The position numbers and the translations under genes were made by a program. A stretch of DNA of 64,000 bases. It comes from Microbacterium sp. 4R-513 (GTDB taxonomy: Bacteria > Actinomycetota > Actinomycetes > Actinomycetales > Microbacteriaceae). The stretch covers positions 1,736,001 to 1,800,000 of the forward strand of contig NZ_CP049256.1 in NCBI RefSeq assembly GCF_011046485.1, read 5' to 3'. Below are positions 17,446-26,545 of the stretch, piece by piece. The notes under the pieces were generated by a model, which was not told the DNA's origin, did not search any database, and worked only from the letters and a program-made list of their open reading frames with translations. The stretch's first letter is position 1; the number at the start of each line of letters is the position of its first letter.

Positions 17446-17480
17446 GGATTCCTCTCGGGGGGCGCGGCGACCATCATACA

Positions 17481-17492
17481 TAAAGCGCTTTA
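17481..17492. promoter_or_regulatory. LacI-type operator TAAAGCGCTTTA
   Basis: A perfect 12-base palindrome TAAAGCGCTTTA in the manA/lacI divergent gap, abutting the -35 region of the lacI gene. The identical palindrome lies at 19785-19796 ahead of the sugar ABC operon. The centre CG with A/T flanks is the LacI/CcpA-family pattern. Confidence 0.8.
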
Positions 17493-17530
17493 GTGACTCG
17501 CGCACGCGAGCGGCGGGTAGGGTTCACTAC

Positions 17531-18577
17531 GTGGTCTCCGAACCTCGGACGCCGGGTTCGCGCGTCACGATCAGCGATATCGCGGCGCGCGCGGGGGTGT
17601 CGATCGGCGCCGTTTCGTTCGCGCTCAACGGTCGTAAGGGCGTCTCCGAGGCGACGCGGAAGCGGGTGCTGGAAGTCGCCGACGAGCTGGGCTGGGCGCC
17701 GGCGAGTGCGGCGCGGTCGCTCGCCGGAGCGCGGACGGACACGTTCGGCATGGTGCTCGCCCGGGACCCGCAGAATCTCGGGGTCGAGTCGTTCTACATG
17801 AAGTTCCTCGCCGGGCTCGAGTCCGAGCTGGCGCAACGCGCCTACGGGCTGTTGCTGCAGGTAGTCCCCGGCGCCGAGCAGGAGCGGGCGACACATGAGG
17901 CCTGGCGGCGCGGTCGCCGCGTCGACGGCGTCATCCTCGTCGACCTACAGGTGGACGACCCGCGAGTCCGCGCCTTTCAGAAGCCGGCCGCCCTCCCCGT
18001 CGTGATCGTCGGCGATCCGAGCCTCGCCGGCGGACTGACGAGCGTATGGACGGATGACGCGGCATCGATGCGCGAGGCCGTGCGCGAGCTCGCCGACCGA
18101 GGTCATCGTCGGATCGCCCGCGTCGCCGGTCTGGAGCATCTCGCGCACACGCGCATCAGGGACGACGCCTTCCTCGACGAGATGGGTTCTCTCGGCCTTC
18201 AGGGCGTGCTGCTTCGCACGGACTACACGCCCGACGAAGGCGCACGGGCCACGCGCGCGGCGCTGGACGGCGATGCGCCGCCGACCGGATTCATCTACGA
18301 CAACGACGTCATGGCAGTCGCCGGGCTCACCGTCGCGCTCGAGCGCGACCTGCGGGTTCCAGACGACCTCTCGATCATCGCGTGGGATGACTCCGTGCTT
18401 TGTGAGCACACCTACCCGGCGCTCAGTGCGCTGAGCCACGACATCGTCGCGTTCGGGGCACACGTGGCGAGGCGATTGTTCGACGTCGTCGACGGCGCCC
18501 AGCCGGGAGCCTTCCTCGACTCGACTCCTCGACTGCGTGCCCGCGCGTCGATCGGTCCCGCACCATCCACTCGGTGA
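17531..18577 (+). CDS. LacI-family transcriptional regulator
   Basis: 348 residues: N-terminal helix-turn-helix VTISDIAARAGVSIGAVSFALNGRKGVSEATR (about 12-43) with a hinge helix, then a periplasmic-binding-protein-like sugar domain. Note SFALNG in place of the usual SRVLNG recognition helix. The GTG at 17531 lies 6 bases after a TAGGGT -10 box (17519-17524), so the transcript is probably leaderless; the operator overlaps the -35. It shares the gap with manA. Either this protein or the LacI at 18614 could bind TAAAGCGCTTTA. Confidence 0.9.
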   Translation: MVSEPRTPGSRVTISDIAARAGVSIGAVSFALNGRKGVSEATRKRVLEVADELGWAPASAARSLAGARTDTFGMVLARDPQNLGVESFYMKFLAGLESELAQRAYGLLLQVVPGAEQERATHEAWRRGRRVDGVILVDLQVDDPRVRAFQKPAALPVVIVGDPSLAGGLTSVWTDDAASMREAVRELADRGHRRIARVAGLEHLAHTRIRDDAFLDEMGSLGLQGVLLRTDYTPDEGARATRAALDGDAPPTGFIYDNDVMAVAGLTVALERDLRVPDDLSIIAWDDSVLCEHTYPALSALSHDIVAFGAHVARRLFDVVDGAQPGAFLDSTPRLRARASIGPAPSTR

Positions 18578-18613
18578 AGCCGATCCTCGAGGCTGGCTGT
18601 GCGCTCCCGCGCA

Positions 18614-19618
18614 TCACGAAGCCGGCGGTCGCTCTCCGCTCCCGCGTGCGAGGAGACGCGTAGGCAGCTCGATGCGGGTCGTGAAACCCGCGGGATCTGC
18701 CATCCGCTCGATCGCGAGCTGCGCCGCGCGCCGCCCGAGCTCGACCGGATCGTGGGTCACAACCGTCACCCCAAGGATGTCCGCCGTGTCGAAGTCATCG
18801 AAACCGATGAGCGAGGGAGTCGCCCCGACATCCCGCATCGCGCGCAGCGCGCCGACGCACATACGGTTGTTGCCCGCGAAGATCGCGGTCGGGGGGTCCT
18901 CGCGCTCGAGCAGCTGGCGCACGACGACGTCTGGCGGCACCGACGTGTCGTCGAGGAGGACCTCCAGCCGCGCATCGGTGAGCCCCGACTCGGCCATGGC
19001 CTCCCGATAGCCGCGGCAGCGCTCGGTCTGCGTGTAGACCGATGCGGGATTGCACACGTAGGCGATGCGGCGATGGCCGTGCCCCAGCAGGTGGCGCGTC
19101 GCCTCGTACGCGCCGGCGCGATTGTCGAGCACGACAGCATCCGCAACGAGGTTCCGCGCCGGACGGTCGATCGCGATGACGGGAGTGCCAAGCTGGCGCT
19201 CACCTTCCAGGTACGACTGGTCCTCGCCGACCGGCACGAGCATCAGCGCGCCCACCCGTTGGGCGAGGAGCGTGTCGGCGACGCGCTCCTCACCCTCTGC
19301 GGAATCGTCTGTCGTCGCGACGACGAGCGTGTAGCCCGCGCCGGCCAGTTCCTTCTCGATGCCCGCTGCGATCGTGTAGTAGAAGGGGTTGCGCAGCTCT
19401 CCCATGATGAACCCGACGGTCGACGAGGCACCTCCTCGGCGCAGCGTACGCGCGATGGTGTTGGGCCGGAAGCGAAGCCGCTTGCCGGCGCTCAGCACCC
19501 GCTCCACGGTCTGTGGGGCGACCTTGTCCCGGTGCGAATAGACGCGCGAAACGGTCTTCGCGCTCACGCCTGCCAGCCGCGCGACGTCGTCCAGGGTGGC
19601 GCGCTGCTGCACGGTCAT
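18614..19618 (-). CDS. LacI-family transcriptional regulator
   Basis: 334 residues: helix-turn-helix ATLDDVARLAGVSAKTVSRVYSHRDKVAPQTVERV (about 7-41), then a ligand-binding domain with VGFIMGELRNPFYYTI. The ATG at 19618 has a strong site (GAGGAGGA) and is preferred over longer in-frame starts near 19777. It is divergent from the sugar-binding protein gene, with the palindrome TAAAGCGCTTTA in between, and convergent with the first LacI gene. It probably represses the importer and glycosidase operon until manno-oligosaccharide or mannose is present (inferred). Confidence 0.92.
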   Translation of the reverse strand: MTVQQRATLDDVARLAGVSAKTVSRVYSHRDKVAPQTVERVLSAGKRLRFRPNTIARTLRRGGASSTVGFIMGELRNPFYYTIAAGIEKELAGAGYTLVVATTDDSAEGEERVADTLLAQRVGALMLVPVGEDQSYLEGERQLGTPVIAIDRPARNLVADAVVLDNRAGAYEATRHLLGHGHRRIAYVCNPASVYTQTERCRGYREAMAESGLTDARLEVLLDDTSVPPDVVVRQLLEREDPPTAIFAGNNRMCVGALRAMRDVGATPSLIGFDDFDTADILGVTVVTHDPVELGRRAAQLAIERMADPAGFTTRIELPTRLLARGSGERPPAS

Positions 19619-19784
19619 GAGTCCTCCTCGTTGGGGTCGACGATCCGATGATATCGCCGATGACGACGTAGGACATTTCACCGACATCCGATCCACGGTG
19701 TGCTCACCGAAGTGCGCCCACAGCCGCGGATTGTCGCGCAGCACCGAGGTTGCGGGCCACCGGACATTTCGGGACATCGCGAAC

Positions 19785-19796
19785 TAAAGCGCTTTA
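19785..19796. promoter_or_regulatory. LacI-type operator TAAAGCGCTTTA
   Basis: Second exact copy of the 12-base palindrome, about 95 bases upstream of the binding-protein ATG. It ties manA and the importer-glycosidase operon into one regulon. Confidence 0.8.
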
Positions 19797-19891
19797 CATC
19801 GCGCTCAACTTGTCCTACGCTGACATCCCGAACCCCGAGGCGCGGAACGTCCCGCGCCGAGCACCGGGGACAGATACAAGGGAGTAATCAC

Positions 19892-21214
19892 ATGGCACCT
19901 CGCAAGGCAGTGTTCGGCCTTGTCGCTCTGGCCGCGGTCTCGACGCTCGCGCTGACATCGTGCTCGGGCGCAGGATCCAGCGAGTCAGACTCGGGCGAGC
20001 CCAGCGGCGACATCACGTTCCTGACGAACCGCACGGACCTCGAGACGGACGGCACCTGGGAGACGTACGTCGCGGAGTTCAACAAGGAGTTCCCCGACGT
20101 CAACGTCAAGGTCGAGGCGATCACCAGCTACGCCGACGACGTCAAGACCCGCATGAGCAGCCCGAACGGGTACGGCGACGTCCTGATGATCCCGCCGAGC
20201 GTCTCGGCCGACCAGTTCCCCGACTTCTTCGAGTCGCTCGGCACCGTGGACGAGCTGGCCGAGACCTACCGATTCCAGGCTCCCGCGAGCTACGACGGCG
20301 AGCAGTACGGCATTGCTCTCGGCGGCAACGCGAATGGCGTCCTGTACAACACGGCCGTCTGGGAGGGCGCCGGCATCACCGAGCTGCCGAAGTCGGCCGA
20401 TGAGTTCCTCGCCGACCTCGAGCTCATCGCCGACAACACCGACGCGACACCCCTCTACACGAACTACAAGGACGGCTGGCCTCTGGGTGGCCAGTGGTTC
20501 TCGAACGTCGGCGCCGTCTCCGGGAACGCCGAAGCGCAGAACGAGATGGCTCACGACGAGTCGCCGTGGACGGAGGGCAACGACGTCTACGCCATCGACG
20601 GGCTGCTGTACGACATCGTGCACGAAGGCCTGAGCGAAGAGGACCCGCTGACGACCAACTGGGAGCAGTCGAAGGGCGACTTCGCGACCGGGAAGATCGC
20701 GACCATGGTGCTCGGCTCGTGGGCGATCTCGCAGTTCCAGGCCGCCGCCGAGGACGCGGGTGTCGACCCCAGCGCGGTGGGCTTCATGGCCTGGCCGGCC
20801 ACCGCGGACGACGGTACGCAGTACGCCACGATCGGCGGCGACTACAACATCGCGATCAACAAGAACTCGTCCAACAAGGCGGCGGCTGAGGCGTGGATGA
20901 ACTGGCTGCTCGAGGACTCGGGCTTCACCGAGTCGCAGGGGATGATCTCGGCACTCCGTTCGGCGTCGCTTCCCGCCAACCTCGGGTCCCTCTCGGAGAA
21001 CAGCGTCGAGCTTATCGAGGCCGCTCCTGCTCCTGAGGGTGAGGAGGGTCTGCTCAACAACATTGCCGACCAGTCGCAGGTCGACGTGTGGGGCAACATC
21101 TACCGCCAGAAGATCGTCGACATCGCCCGCGGTCAGGCCGACGGCGATAAGGACTCGTTCTTCGCCCAGCTCAACGAGCAGTGGGGCGCGGCCGTGAGCG
21201 AGCTCGCCGGCTGA
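19892..21214 (+). CDS. Sugar ABC transporter substrate-binding lipoprotein
   Basis: Extracellular solute-binding protein (family 1, MalE-like), 440 residues. A signal peptide with lipobox LTSC (Cys about 24) makes it a lipoprotein. The mature part starts with an Asp/Glu/Ser-rich stretch, then FLTNRTDLETDGTWETYVAEFNKEFPDVNVKVE. It is the first gene of the importer operon; the ATG has AAGGGAG upstream. Context (two permeases, GH2, GH113, GH36 genes) suggests manno-oligosaccharides or galactomanno-oligosaccharides. No ATPase gene is in the operon, as is usual for actinobacterial importers that share an MsiK-type ATPase. Confidence 0.93.
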   Translation: MAPRKAVFGLVALAAVSTLALTSCSGAGSSESDSGEPSGDITFLTNRTDLETDGTWETYVAEFNKEFPDVNVKVEAITSYADDVKTRMSSPNGYGDVLMIPPSVSADQFPDFFESLGTVDELAETYRFQAPASYDGEQYGIALGGNANGVLYNTAVWEGAGITELPKSADEFLADLELIADNTDATPLYTNYKDGWPLGGQWFSNVGAVSGNAEAQNEMAHDESPWTEGNDVYAIDGLLYDIVHEGLSEEDPLTTNWEQSKGDFATGKIATMVLGSWAISQFQAAAEDAGVDPSAVGFMAWPATADDGTQYATIGGDYNIAINKNSSNKAAAEAWMNWLLEDSGFTESQGMISALRSASLPANLGSLSENSVELIEAAPAPEGEEGLLNNIADQSQVDVWGNIYRQKIVDIARGQADGDKDSFFAQLNEQWGAAVSELAG

Positions 21215-21219
21215 TCCCC

Positions 21220-21240
21220 TGCCCGCGTACGGCGCGGGCA
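21220..21240 (+). terminator. Hairpin between binding protein and permease genes
   Basis: TGCCCGCG / CGCGGGCA with a short loop, followed by a second small hairpin (GACCCC TGA GGGGTC type) near 21254. It is likely a partial terminator or mRNA stabiliser that gives more binding protein than permease, a common arrangement. Confidence 0.55.
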
Positions 21241-21322
21241 CATCGAATCACCATGACCCCTGAGGGGGTCGGAGTCCCATCAGAGGAGAAGTCCATGTCC
21301 GTCTCGACGAACGCACCACTTC

Positions 21323-22294
21323 GTGCGGGAATCTCCGGCCCCCCTCAGCGAGTCGATCGACGCCGGGGCGCGCAAGCGCCGCAAGAAGGGCGGGCGCGCC
21401 AGCGCCGGCGGGTCGGGTCCCGCTGGCCGCGGCCGGTTCGCCCGAGTCACGCCCTACCTGTTCATCGCAGCCGCCGTCGGGCTGCTCCTGCTGCTGACGT
21501 ATGTGCCCGCTGTCAACATGATGTGGTACTCGGTCCACGAGTGGCGGGGCCTCGGCCCCATGGGCGACTTCGTGGGCCTGGACAACTACGTCGAGGTCTT
21601 CACCAACCCGCGCATCTTCGCGGTGTTCGGCGTCAGCCTGTACTACTTTGTCGGGTCCTTCGTCCAGATGGCGATCGCGCTGTACTTCGCAACCCTCCTC
21701 AGCTTCAGCACGCGCTTCTCGAACTTCTTCCGTGGCGTCATCTTCTTCCCCTACCTCATCAACGGCGTCGCGATCGGATTCGTGTTCCTCTACTTCTTCC
21801 AGCCGGGAGGCACGCTCGACACGCTCCTGTCGTGGGTCGGCGTGACCGATCCGCCGCAGTGGCTCGGCGACGCGTCGATCGCGAACTTCTCCCTCGCCGG
21901 CACGTCGGTGTGGCGCTACACCGGCCTCAACTTCGTGCTCTTCCTGGGTGCGATCCAGTCGATCCCCGCCGAGCTGTACGAAGCGGCGCAGATCGACGGC
22001 GCGAGCCGCTGGCAGCAGTTCGTCAACATCATCTTCCCCGGGATCCGCCGCATCATCGGTCTGTCGTTCATCCTCGCGGTCGCGGGTAGCCTCTCCGTGT
22101 TCGAGATCCCCTACATCATGACGACCGGCGCCAACGGCACGGCGACCTTCGTCATCCAGACGATGCAGACCGCATTCAACTTCCGCCAAGTGGGTCTCGC
22201 CTCGGCGATGGCCGTCGTGCTGCTCGTCATCGTGCTGCTCGTCACCTGGATCCAGCGGAAGGCATTCCCCGACGAGAAGGTCGACCTGTCATGA
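21323..22294 (+). CDS. Sugar ABC transporter permease (MalF type), start frameshifted
   Basis: Inner-membrane permease, about 323 residues with six main helices and the EAA motif EAAQIDGASRWQQFVNIIFPGI. The frame as written opens at a GTG (21323) with no ribosome site. A convincing start, ATG 21295 with GAGGAG upstream, is in another frame and would join exactly if the six-C run at 21339-21344 had five C: it would then read RAGISGPLSESIDAGARKRRK. So either one C was gained or it is a sequencing error. The protein downstream is full length. The stop overlaps the next permease (ATGA). Confidence 0.88.
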   Translation: MRESPAPLSESIDAGARKRRKKGGRASAGGSGPAGRGRFARVTPYLFIAAAVGLLLLLTYVPAVNMMWYSVHEWRGLGPMGDFVGLDNYVEVFTNPRIFAVFGVSLYYFVGSFVQMAIALYFATLLSFSTRFSNFFRGVIFFPYLINGVAIGFVFLYFFQPGGTLDTLLSWVGVTDPPQWLGDASIANFSLAGTSVWRYTGLNFVLFLGAIQSIPAELYEAAQIDGASRWQQFVNIIFPGIRRIIGLSFILAVAGSLSVFEIPYIMTTGANGTATFVIQTMQTAFNFRQVGLASAMAVVLLVIVLLVTWIQRKAFPDEKVDLS

Positions 22295-23109
22295 AACGCA
22301 CACTGCCCGGAATCGGGAAGTACGCCTCGCTCATCCTCGCGACGATCGTCGTGCTGCTCCCACTCTCGGTGCTCCTGTTCGCGAGCTTCAAGACCAAGCA
22401 GGAGTATGCGACGACCGGCCCCCTGACGCTCCCGCAGAGTTGGTTCAACTTCGACAACTTCGTCACGGCGTTCCAGCAGGGCGACATGCTCTCCGGCTTC
22501 GTCAACACGACAATCGTCCTCGTGATCTCGCTCGTCGGCACGATCCTCATCGGGTCGATGGCGGCCTATGCGATCGACCGGTTCCACTTCCGGGGCAAGG
22601 CGCTCGTGATGGCGCTCTTCCTCATTGCGACGCTCATCCCGAGCGTCACCAGCCAGGTCGCGACCTTCCAGATCATCAACGGTCTTGGCCTGTTCAACAC
22701 GAAGGCCGCGCTCATCCTGCTCTTCATGGGCACCGACATCATCGCGATCTACATCTTCATCCAGTTCATGCAGTCGATCCCCGTCTCGCTCGACGAAGCC
22801 GCCATGCTCGACGGCGCCAATCGCTGGACGATCTACTGGCGCGTCATCCTGCCGTTGCTCAAGCCCGCGATCGCGACCGTCGTCATCATCAAGGGCATCG
22901 CGATCTACAACGAGTTCTACCTGCCGTTCTTGTACCTGCAGTCGGAAAGTCTGATCTCGACGGCGCTGTTCCGCTTCAAGGGCCCGTTCGGTGCCCAATG
23001 GGAGGTCATCGCCGCCGCGACCATCCTCGTCATCGTCCCCACCGTCATCGCATTCGTCTTCCTTCAGCGCTGGATCTACAAGGGCCTCGTGGCCGGAGCC
23101 GTCAAATGA
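22291..23109 (+). CDS. Sugar ABC transporter permease (MalG type)
   Basis: Second membrane subunit of the importer, 272 residues, six helices, EAA motif DEAAMLDGANRWTIYWRVILPLLKPA (about 169-194). The ATG overlaps the previous stop and its own stop overlaps the beta-mannosidase ATG (ATGA), so permeases and intracellular glycosidases are translationally coupled. Confidence 0.94.
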   Translation: MKRTLPGIGKYASLILATIVVLLPLSVLLFASFKTKQEYATTGPLTLPQSWFNFDNFVTAFQQGDMLSGFVNTTIVLVISLVGTILIGSMAAYAIDRFHFRGKALVMALFLIATLIPSVTSQVATFQIINGLGLFNTKAALILLFMGTDIIAIYIFIQFMQSIPVSLDEAAMLDGANRWTIYWRVILPLLKPAIATVVIIKGIAIYNEFYLPFLYLQSESLISTALFRFKGPFGAQWEVIAAATILVIVPTVIAFVFLQRWIYKGLVAGAVK

Positions 23110-25589
23110 CCCTCATCACAACCGACAACCCAACCCTTCTCGCTGCGCGCGACCTGACCGCGGGGTGGACCGTGACGGCCGCCGCGGGCCCGGTGCCCGG
23201 TGCGATCGCCGGCGCCGTCGTGACGGCATCCGTTCCCGGCACCGTGCACACCGACCTGCTCTCCGCGGGCCTGATCGCGGACCCCTACCTCGACGAGAAT
23301 GAGGCGGCCCTCTCCTGGATCGGGCTCGTTGACTGGACGTACGAGACCACCTTCGATCTGACGCATGCCGAGATCGCCGCCGCCGAGCGCCACGATCTCG
23401 TCTTCGACGGCCTCGACACCGTCGCGACGGTGACGCTCAACGGCGTCGTGCTCGGCGACGTCGCGGATCAGCATCGCGTCCACCGCTTCGACGTCGCACC
23501 GCTGCTGCACGCCGGGGCGAACCGGCTCATCGTCGCGTTCCGCAGCCCCGTCCGCTACGCGAACGCGCAGAGCCTCGTGCTCGGCGCACGCGAGCGTCCC
23601 TATGCCCTGCCGTATGAGGCGATCCGCAAGTCCGCGTGCAGCTTCGGCTGGGACTGGGGGATCGCGGCCTACACGAGCGGCATCTGGAAGCCCGTGCGGC
23701 TCGAGTCATGGTCCGGCGCGCGGCTCGCGCGGGTCCTCGTGCACGCTGAGCCGGCGCACGGCGGCGGAGTCCTCACCGCTCGCGCGCTCGTCGAGCGCGC
23801 GAGCGCGGGAGAAGTCGAGATCGAAGTCGACGTTGCCGGCGTCACTGCGCGCACGACTCTCGCGGCCGACGACGAAGAAGCAGTCGTACGGGTCGACGTC
23901 GATGACGTCGAACTCTGGTGGCCCATCGGCTACGGGGCGCAGCCGCTGTACGACGTTGCGGTGCGGCTCTCCGCCGCCGAGCAGGCCGTGGATTCGACGG
24001 TGCGCCGTGTGGGCTTCCGGACCGCGCGATGGGACACCGAGAAGGATGCCGCCGGTCGGCCCTTCCAGCTGCTGGTCAACGAGGTACCGGTGTGGGTCAA
24101 GGGCGTCAACTGGATCCCTGACGACGCGCTCTTCACGCGTGTCGACCGCGTCCGCTACGAGCGTCGCCTTCGGCAGGCGGCACGCGCGAACATCAACCTC
24201 GTGCGGGTCTGGGGCGGCGGCATCTACGAATCCGACGACTTCTACGACCTGTGCGACGAGCTCGGGCTGCTCACGTGGCAGGACTTCCTCTTCGCGTGCG
24301 CGGCCTACCCCGAGGAGGAGCCGCTGCGCTCGGAGATCGAGGCCGAGGCCCGCGACAACGTTACGCGCCTTGCACACCACGCGTCGCTCGTGCTCTTCAC
24401 GGGGAACAACGAGAACCTGTGGGGATATGAGGACTGGGGCTGGAAGGAACGGCTCGACGGCAAGACCTGGGGCGCTCACTACTATTACGACCTGCTCCCG
24501 GGGATCGTCGCCCAACTGTCGCCGCACGTGACCTACGCTCCCGGGAGCCCCTTCAGCCCCGGCGACGAGGGCGTGCACCCCAACGCCGAGACGCACGGGA
24601 CCAACCACCTGTGGGAGCAGTGGAACCGCAAGGACTGGGCGACGTATCGCGAGCACACGCCGCGGTTCGTCGCCGAGTTCGGCTGGCAGGGGCCGCCGAA
24701 CTGGTCGACCCTCGAGCGCGCGCTCCACGACGACCCGCTGACGCCGGAATCGCCCGGCATGATCGCGCATCAGAAGGCCATCGACGGCAACGTCAAGCTC
24801 ACGGGTGGGCTCGTGCGGCACCACCGCGTGCCGAGCGACATGGCAACGTGGCACTGGGCGATGCAGCTCAACCAGGCCAACGCCGTCGGCTTCGCACTCG
24901 ACCACTTCCGCTCGCACGCCCCGCACACGTCGGGTGCGATCGTGTGGCAGCTCAACGACTGCTGGCCTGTCACTTCCTGGGCGGCGATCGACGGCGATGG
25001 GCGCGAGAAGCCGCTGTACTTCGCGCTGCGCAACGCGTTCGCGTCGCGGGTCGTCACCATCCAGCCTCGCGACGACGGCGATGCCGTCATCGTCGGGAAC
25101 GACACCGACGATCCGTGGACGGGCGAGCTCGTCGTCACGAGACGGCGATACGACGGCGGCATCCTCGACGTGTTCCGGACGGATGTCGCCATCCCGGCGC
25201 GCTCGTCGCTGACCATCGCCATCCCGGCCGAAATCGCGACCCCGAGCGATCCGGCGGACGAGCTGCTCGTCGCCGAGCTCAGCGGCGTGCGGGGTTTCTC
25301 GTTCTTCTCCGAGGCGCGTGACAGCGCCCTCGCGGCACCGCGACTGTCGGTCGCCGTCGCGCGAGACGGTCACGAGCACGTTGTGACGGTCACCAGCGAG
25401 GGCCTCACGCGCGACCTCGTGCTGAACGTCGATCGACTCGACCCAGACGCGACGGTCGACGAGGGCCTCGTGACGCTCCTGCCGGGGGAGTCGACGACGT
25501 TCCGCGTCCGCGGACTCGACAGCCTCGACGCCGACCAGGCGGCCCATCCTCTCGTCCTCCGCTCGGCCAACCAGCTGGTGGCCTCGTGA
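23106..25589 (+). CDS. Beta-mannosidase, GH2 family
   Basis: Cytoplasmic exo-beta-mannosidase, 827 residues. It has a GH2 sugar-binding domain at the N-terminus (ASVPGTVHTDLLSAGLI, WTYETTFDL), an Ig-like domain and a TIM barrel. The acid/base glutamate is in TGNNEN (about residue 436) and the nucleophile in VAEFGWQG (about 524); the family hallmark WNRKDW lies between. There is no signal peptide, so it acts on imported manno-oligosaccharides. Coupled to the permease upstream and to a GH113-like gene downstream (overlapping GTGA). Beta-mannosidase rather than beta-galactosidase is judged from the motifs and operon. Confidence 0.93.
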   Translation: MTLITTDNPTLLAARDLTAGWTVTAAAGPVPGAIAGAVVTASVPGTVHTDLLSAGLIADPYLDENEAALSWIGLVDWTYETTFDLTHAEIAAAERHDLVFDGLDTVATVTLNGVVLGDVADQHRVHRFDVAPLLHAGANRLIVAFRSPVRYANAQSLVLGARERPYALPYEAIRKSACSFGWDWGIAAYTSGIWKPVRLESWSGARLARVLVHAEPAHGGGVLTARALVERASAGEVEIEVDVAGVTARTTLAADDEEAVVRVDVDDVELWWPIGYGAQPLYDVAVRLSAAEQAVDSTVRRVGFRTARWDTEKDAAGRPFQLLVNEVPVWVKGVNWIPDDALFTRVDRVRYERRLRQAARANINLVRVWGGGIYESDDFYDLCDELGLLTWQDFLFACAAYPEEEPLRSEIEAEARDNVTRLAHHASLVLFTGNNENLWGYEDWGWKERLDGKTWGAHYYYDLLPGIVAQLSPHVTYAPGSPFSPGDEGVHPNAETHGTNHLWEQWNRKDWATYREHTPRFVAEFGWQGPPNWSTLERALHDDPLTPESPGMIAHQKAIDGNVKLTGGLVRHHRVPSDMATWHWAMQLNQANAVGFALDHFRSHAPHTSGAIVWQLNDCWPVTSWAAIDGDGREKPLYFALRNAFASRVVTIQPRDDGDAVIVGNDTDDPWTGELVVTRRRYDGGILDVFRTDVAIPARSSLTIAIPAEIATPSDPADELLVAELSGVRGFSFFSEARDSALAAPRLSVAVARDGHEHVVTVTSEGLTRDLVLNVDRLDPDATVDEGLVTLLPGESTTFRVRGLDSLDADQAAHPLVLRSANQLVAS

Positions 25590-26545
25590 CGGCCGTCGAC
25601 GCGCTCGCGGAACCCGTCCTCGGCATGACGTGGGGCTGGGTCGGCACGCGCGGTACGTGGACGACCCCCGAGGCCGACGAGTCCATGCGCCTCATGGCCG
25701 AGCACGGCGTCACCTGGACGGCGCTCGCGTACGCCGCCGAGCAGGAGCACATCTTCTCAACCGACATCCCCTTCGAGGAAGGCCCCGCGGTCGGCGACGA
25801 CGAGATCGTTCATGCTGTCCGCCGTGCCCATGCGTTGGGGCTCAAGGTGTGCCTCAAGCCCGTCGTCAACGTCTCGGACGGCACGTGGCGCGCCTACATC
25901 GGGTTCTTCGACCAGGACGTTCCGAACGAGCCGACCTGGACCGAATGGTTCGCTTCGTACCGGAGGTTCATCCTGCACGCCGCCCGGATCGCGCAGGCGG
26001 AAGGGTGCGAAATGCTCTGCATCGGCTGCGAGATGGTGCGCGCCGACGGGCAGGAGGCGCTGTGGCGGGCCCTCATCGCGGAGGTCCGCGGGGTTTACGA
26101 CGGCCTCATCACGTACAACTGCGACAAGTACCAGGAAGACCGGCTCACATGGTGGGATGCCGTTGACGTCATGTCGTCGAGCGGTTACTACCCCGTCGAC
26201 GACTGGGACGACCAGCTCGACCGCGTCGGCCGAGCCGTCGAGCGGGAAGGCAAGCCCTTCTTCTTCATGGAGGCCGGATGCCCCTCGCGCGTCGGGTCAC
26301 CTGACCTTCCCAACGACTGGAACCTCGCCGGTGCCCCGTCCGGTGCCGAGCAGCTGCGCTACTACGAGGAGATGCTCCGCGCGTGCCGCGCCCGGCCGTG
26401 GCTCCGAGGGCTCATGCTGTGGGACTGGCCCGCGACGCTCTATTCACGCGAGGAGGCGCATCTGAACGACGACTACTGCCCCTACGGAAAGCCCGCGGGC
26501 TCATACATCGCAGAGGCATTCCGGGCATGGGAGCACGCAGCATGA
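25586..26545 (+). CDS. GH113-like glycoside hydrolase (beta-mannanase/mannosidase)
   Basis: Cytoplasmic TIM-barrel hydrolase of 319 residues. It resembles GH113: WGWVGTRGTW at the start, LKPVVNVSDGTWRA at about 90-103, putative acid/base glutamate in CIGCEM (about 149) and putative nucleophile in FFMEAGCPSR (about 229), ending with RGLMLWDWPATLYS. The family acts on beta-1,4-mannans; its coupling to GH2 and a kinase supports breakdown of imported mannan oligosaccharides. The Cys beside the acid/base (GCEM instead of GTE-type) is unusual. The family call is by motif only. Confidence 0.75.
   Translation: MTAVDALAEPVLGMTWGWVGTRGTWTTPEADESMRLMAEHGVTWTALAYAAEQEHIFSTDIPFEEGPAVGDDEIVHAVRRAHALGLKVCLKPVVNVSDGTWRAYIGFFDQDVPNEPTWTEWFASYRRFILHAARIAQAEGCEMLCIGCEMVRADGQEALWRALIAEVRGVYDGLITYNCDKYQEDRLTWWDAVDVMSSSGYYPVDDWDDQLDRVGRAVEREGKPFFFMEAGCPSRVGSPDLPNDWNLAGAPSGAEQLRYYEEMLRACRARPWLRGLMLWDWPATLYSREEAHLNDDYCPYGKPAGSYIAEAFRAWEHAA

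Noticed and set aside
22440-23105. N-terminal extension of the beta-mannosidase frame
   Set aside because: It is a shadow of the MalG-type permease; the ATG at 23106 overlaps that gene's stop in the usual ATGA manner.
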